A stretch of DNA of 64,000 nt from Lachnospiraceae bacterium. GTDB lineage: Bacteria; Bacillota; Clostridia; Lachnospirales; Lachnospiraceae. Positions within the stretch are counted from its first letter, which is position 1; the number at the start of each line of letters is the position of its first letter. The position numbers and the translations under genes are program-made. The stretch lies in NCBI GenBank assembly GCA_029053015.1, contig JAIDHX010000036.1, forward strand, positions 124,001 to 188,000, given 5' to 3'. The notes below the pieces were generated by a model. The model saw only the letters and a list, made by a program, of their open reading frames with translations, was not told the origin of the DNA and made no database searches. Of this stretch, positions 62,977 to 64,000 are shown one piece after another.

Positions 62977-64000
62977 ATGATGAATTATTCTGATAAAGTA
63001 CAAGCTGCCGTAAACAGTGCGCATGACACAGCAATTGCAAATAAGATACTTGATATGATGCAGGACTTGCTATTAAAAAATGATGAGAATACAGCTCGCC
63101 GATGGATTTGGGAACTGATTCAAAATGCTAAAGATGTGTCTGGTAACAAGGAAATGGTAAATATCGAAATTGATTTTAATGAGAATGAAAGATATTTATC
63201 CTTTAAACATGATGGAAAATGTTTTACGACAGAGAATATTGTTTATTTGATTTCACAGGTTTCTTCAAAAGAAAGAAATCAATCTCCGAATAATGGAATT
63301 ACAGGAAAATTTGGAACAGGATTTTTAACTACCCATTTACTATCACAAAAAGTAGTTGTAGATGCTTTTTTGCAGGATGAAAATGAGCTGTTAAAGAAAA
63401 TACATATATTATTAGATAGAAGCGGTGAAACTAAGGAAGAGGTTATTGCTGCAGTAAACGAGAGTTTTAGACAGCTTAAAGAAAGCAAAGAAATAGATAT
63501 TTCTGTTTTGGGGGAAACGGGAGGTTTCAATACTTGTTTTTTATATGAATTGGATAATAGAGGAATCGAGATTGCAAAAAACGGATTAAAAAGCTTTTAT
63601 GCTTCAATTCCTTATGTATTTGCCTTCGTAGAAAAAATTAATTCTGTAAAAGTAAATGATTCATTGTACATAGAACGTGGAGAAAAAGGAGTACTTGGGA
63701 TAGCGGAGGTACATACAATTTATGTAACTGAGAATGGAAGCAAGAATAAAATATATATATTAACATATCATGAAGAAAAAATAGATTTGGCAATACCTAT
63801 CATAGCAAAAAATAATGAGATTTTTATAGATGAGTATCCAAAGGACGTTCCTAAGTTATTTTGTACGTTTCCCCTTATTGGAACAGAGGATTTTTCATTT
63901 CCAGTTATTGTAAACAGTGCATATTTTAATCCGAATGACCCACGAAGTGGGATTTACTTAACTGATGTCGAGAACAAAGTTGTTGATGAGAACAAGGATT
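62977..64000 (+). CDS. GHKL (Hsp90-like) ATPase, truncated by the window end
   Basis: An open frame of more than 340 codons running off the window, so absent from the ORF track. It starts at ATG 62977 or 62980 after GAAGGGGTGAGGG. The N-box is RRWIWELIQNAKDVSG (Glu-xxx-Asn-Ala-x-Asp) and the glycine-rich lid is GITGKFGTGFLTTHLL, both diagnostic of GHKL ATPases (Hsp90, gyrase B, MutL, histidine kinases, sacsin-type). Residues such as SSKERNQSPN fit the family. No kinase phospho-acceptor domain is seen so far, so a defense-type Hsp90/sacsin-like protein is more likely. It lies 37 nt after the STAND gene and may function with it. Confidence 0.8.
   Translation, partial: MMNYSDKVQAAVNSAHDTAIANKILDMMQDLLLKNDENTARRWIWELIQNAKDVSGNKEMVNIEIDFNENERYLSFKHDGKCFTTENIVYLISQVSSKERNQSPNNGITGKFGTGFLTTHLLSQKVVVDAFLQDENELLKKIHILLDRSGETKEEVIAAVNESFRQLKESKEIDISVLGETGGFNTCFLYELDNRGIEIAKNGLKSFYASIPYVFAFVEKINSVKVNDSLYIERGEKGVLGIAEVHTIYVTENGSKNKIYILTYHEEKIDLAIPIIAKNNEIFIDEYPKDVPKLFCTFPLIGTEDFSFPVIVNSAYFNPNDPRSGIYLTDVENKVVDENKD

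Overview
This window looks like a chromosome segment of a gut Clostridia, most likely a Lachnospiraceae member (family placement is inferred). The evidence is Firmicutes-type ribosomal operons with long acidic tails on RpoB and RpoC, strong AGGAGG ribosome binding sites with several TTG and GTG starts, an L10-type leader, and a sulfoquinovose (SQ) transaldolase cluster of the kind described from Eubacterium rectale relatives. No tRNA, rRNA, CRISPR array, transposase or intact integrase was seen.

Region 1 (1-11.96 kb) is the secE-nusG-rplKAJL-rpoBC block. It has an L10 leader with its own promoter before rplJ, and an 800-bp gene-free gap before rpoB. That gap carries two inverted copies of a roughly 180-bp palindromic repeat.

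Region 2 (12.0-23.6 kb) holds a STAND-type NTPase with C-terminal repeats and a lipoprotein with an InlB-like domain. On the minus strand follow a GGDEF protein, an ECF sigma factor with a putative anti-sigma, a transglutaminase lipoprotein, a GspF/PilC protein and four pilin-like proteins. A small membrane protein and rfbD close the region.

Region 3 (23.6-28.4 kb) is the str operon: rpsL, rpsG (GTG start), fusA (TTG start) and tuf. Its promoter lies inside a long dyad, and tuf has its own promoter.

Region 4 (28.4-64 kb) is accessory DNA stacked downstream of tuf. The last 63 bp of tuf, including the stop codon, recur perfectly at 38.37 kb and in degraded form at 48.33 kb. The tuf terminator and the sequence after it recur at 46.52 kb. 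These repeats divide the DNA into cargo modules. (a) 28.5-38.4 kb: a restriction-methylase pair, a DUF2971 protein, an XRE regulator divergent from a P-loop ATPase, and unknowns. (b) 38.6-46.5 kb: a complete SQ operon with sulfoquinovosidase, GPH transporter, sulfofructose transaldolase, sulfolactaldehyde reductase, a DUF4867-like protein, a TauE exporter and a fucose/arabinose isomerase-like protein. The predicted outcome is that SQ carbon enters glycolysis while the C3 sulfonate dihydroxypropanesulfonate is exported. (c) 46.6-48.3 kb: a TetR regulator with a palindromic operator and an alpha/beta hydrolase. (d) 48.4-64 kb: Fic and GNAT proteins, then a defense island. That island has an XRE regulator with paired operators, hsdM, hsdS, an uncharacterised PD-(D/E)XK-like protein between hsdS and hsdR, hsdR, a large STAND NTPase and a GHKL ATPase cut by the window end.

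The best candidates for something undescribed are the expanded type I locus with its nuclease-like protein and STAND/GHKL pair, the tandem build-up of cargo behind tuf-end repeats, and the foldback repeats before rpoB.
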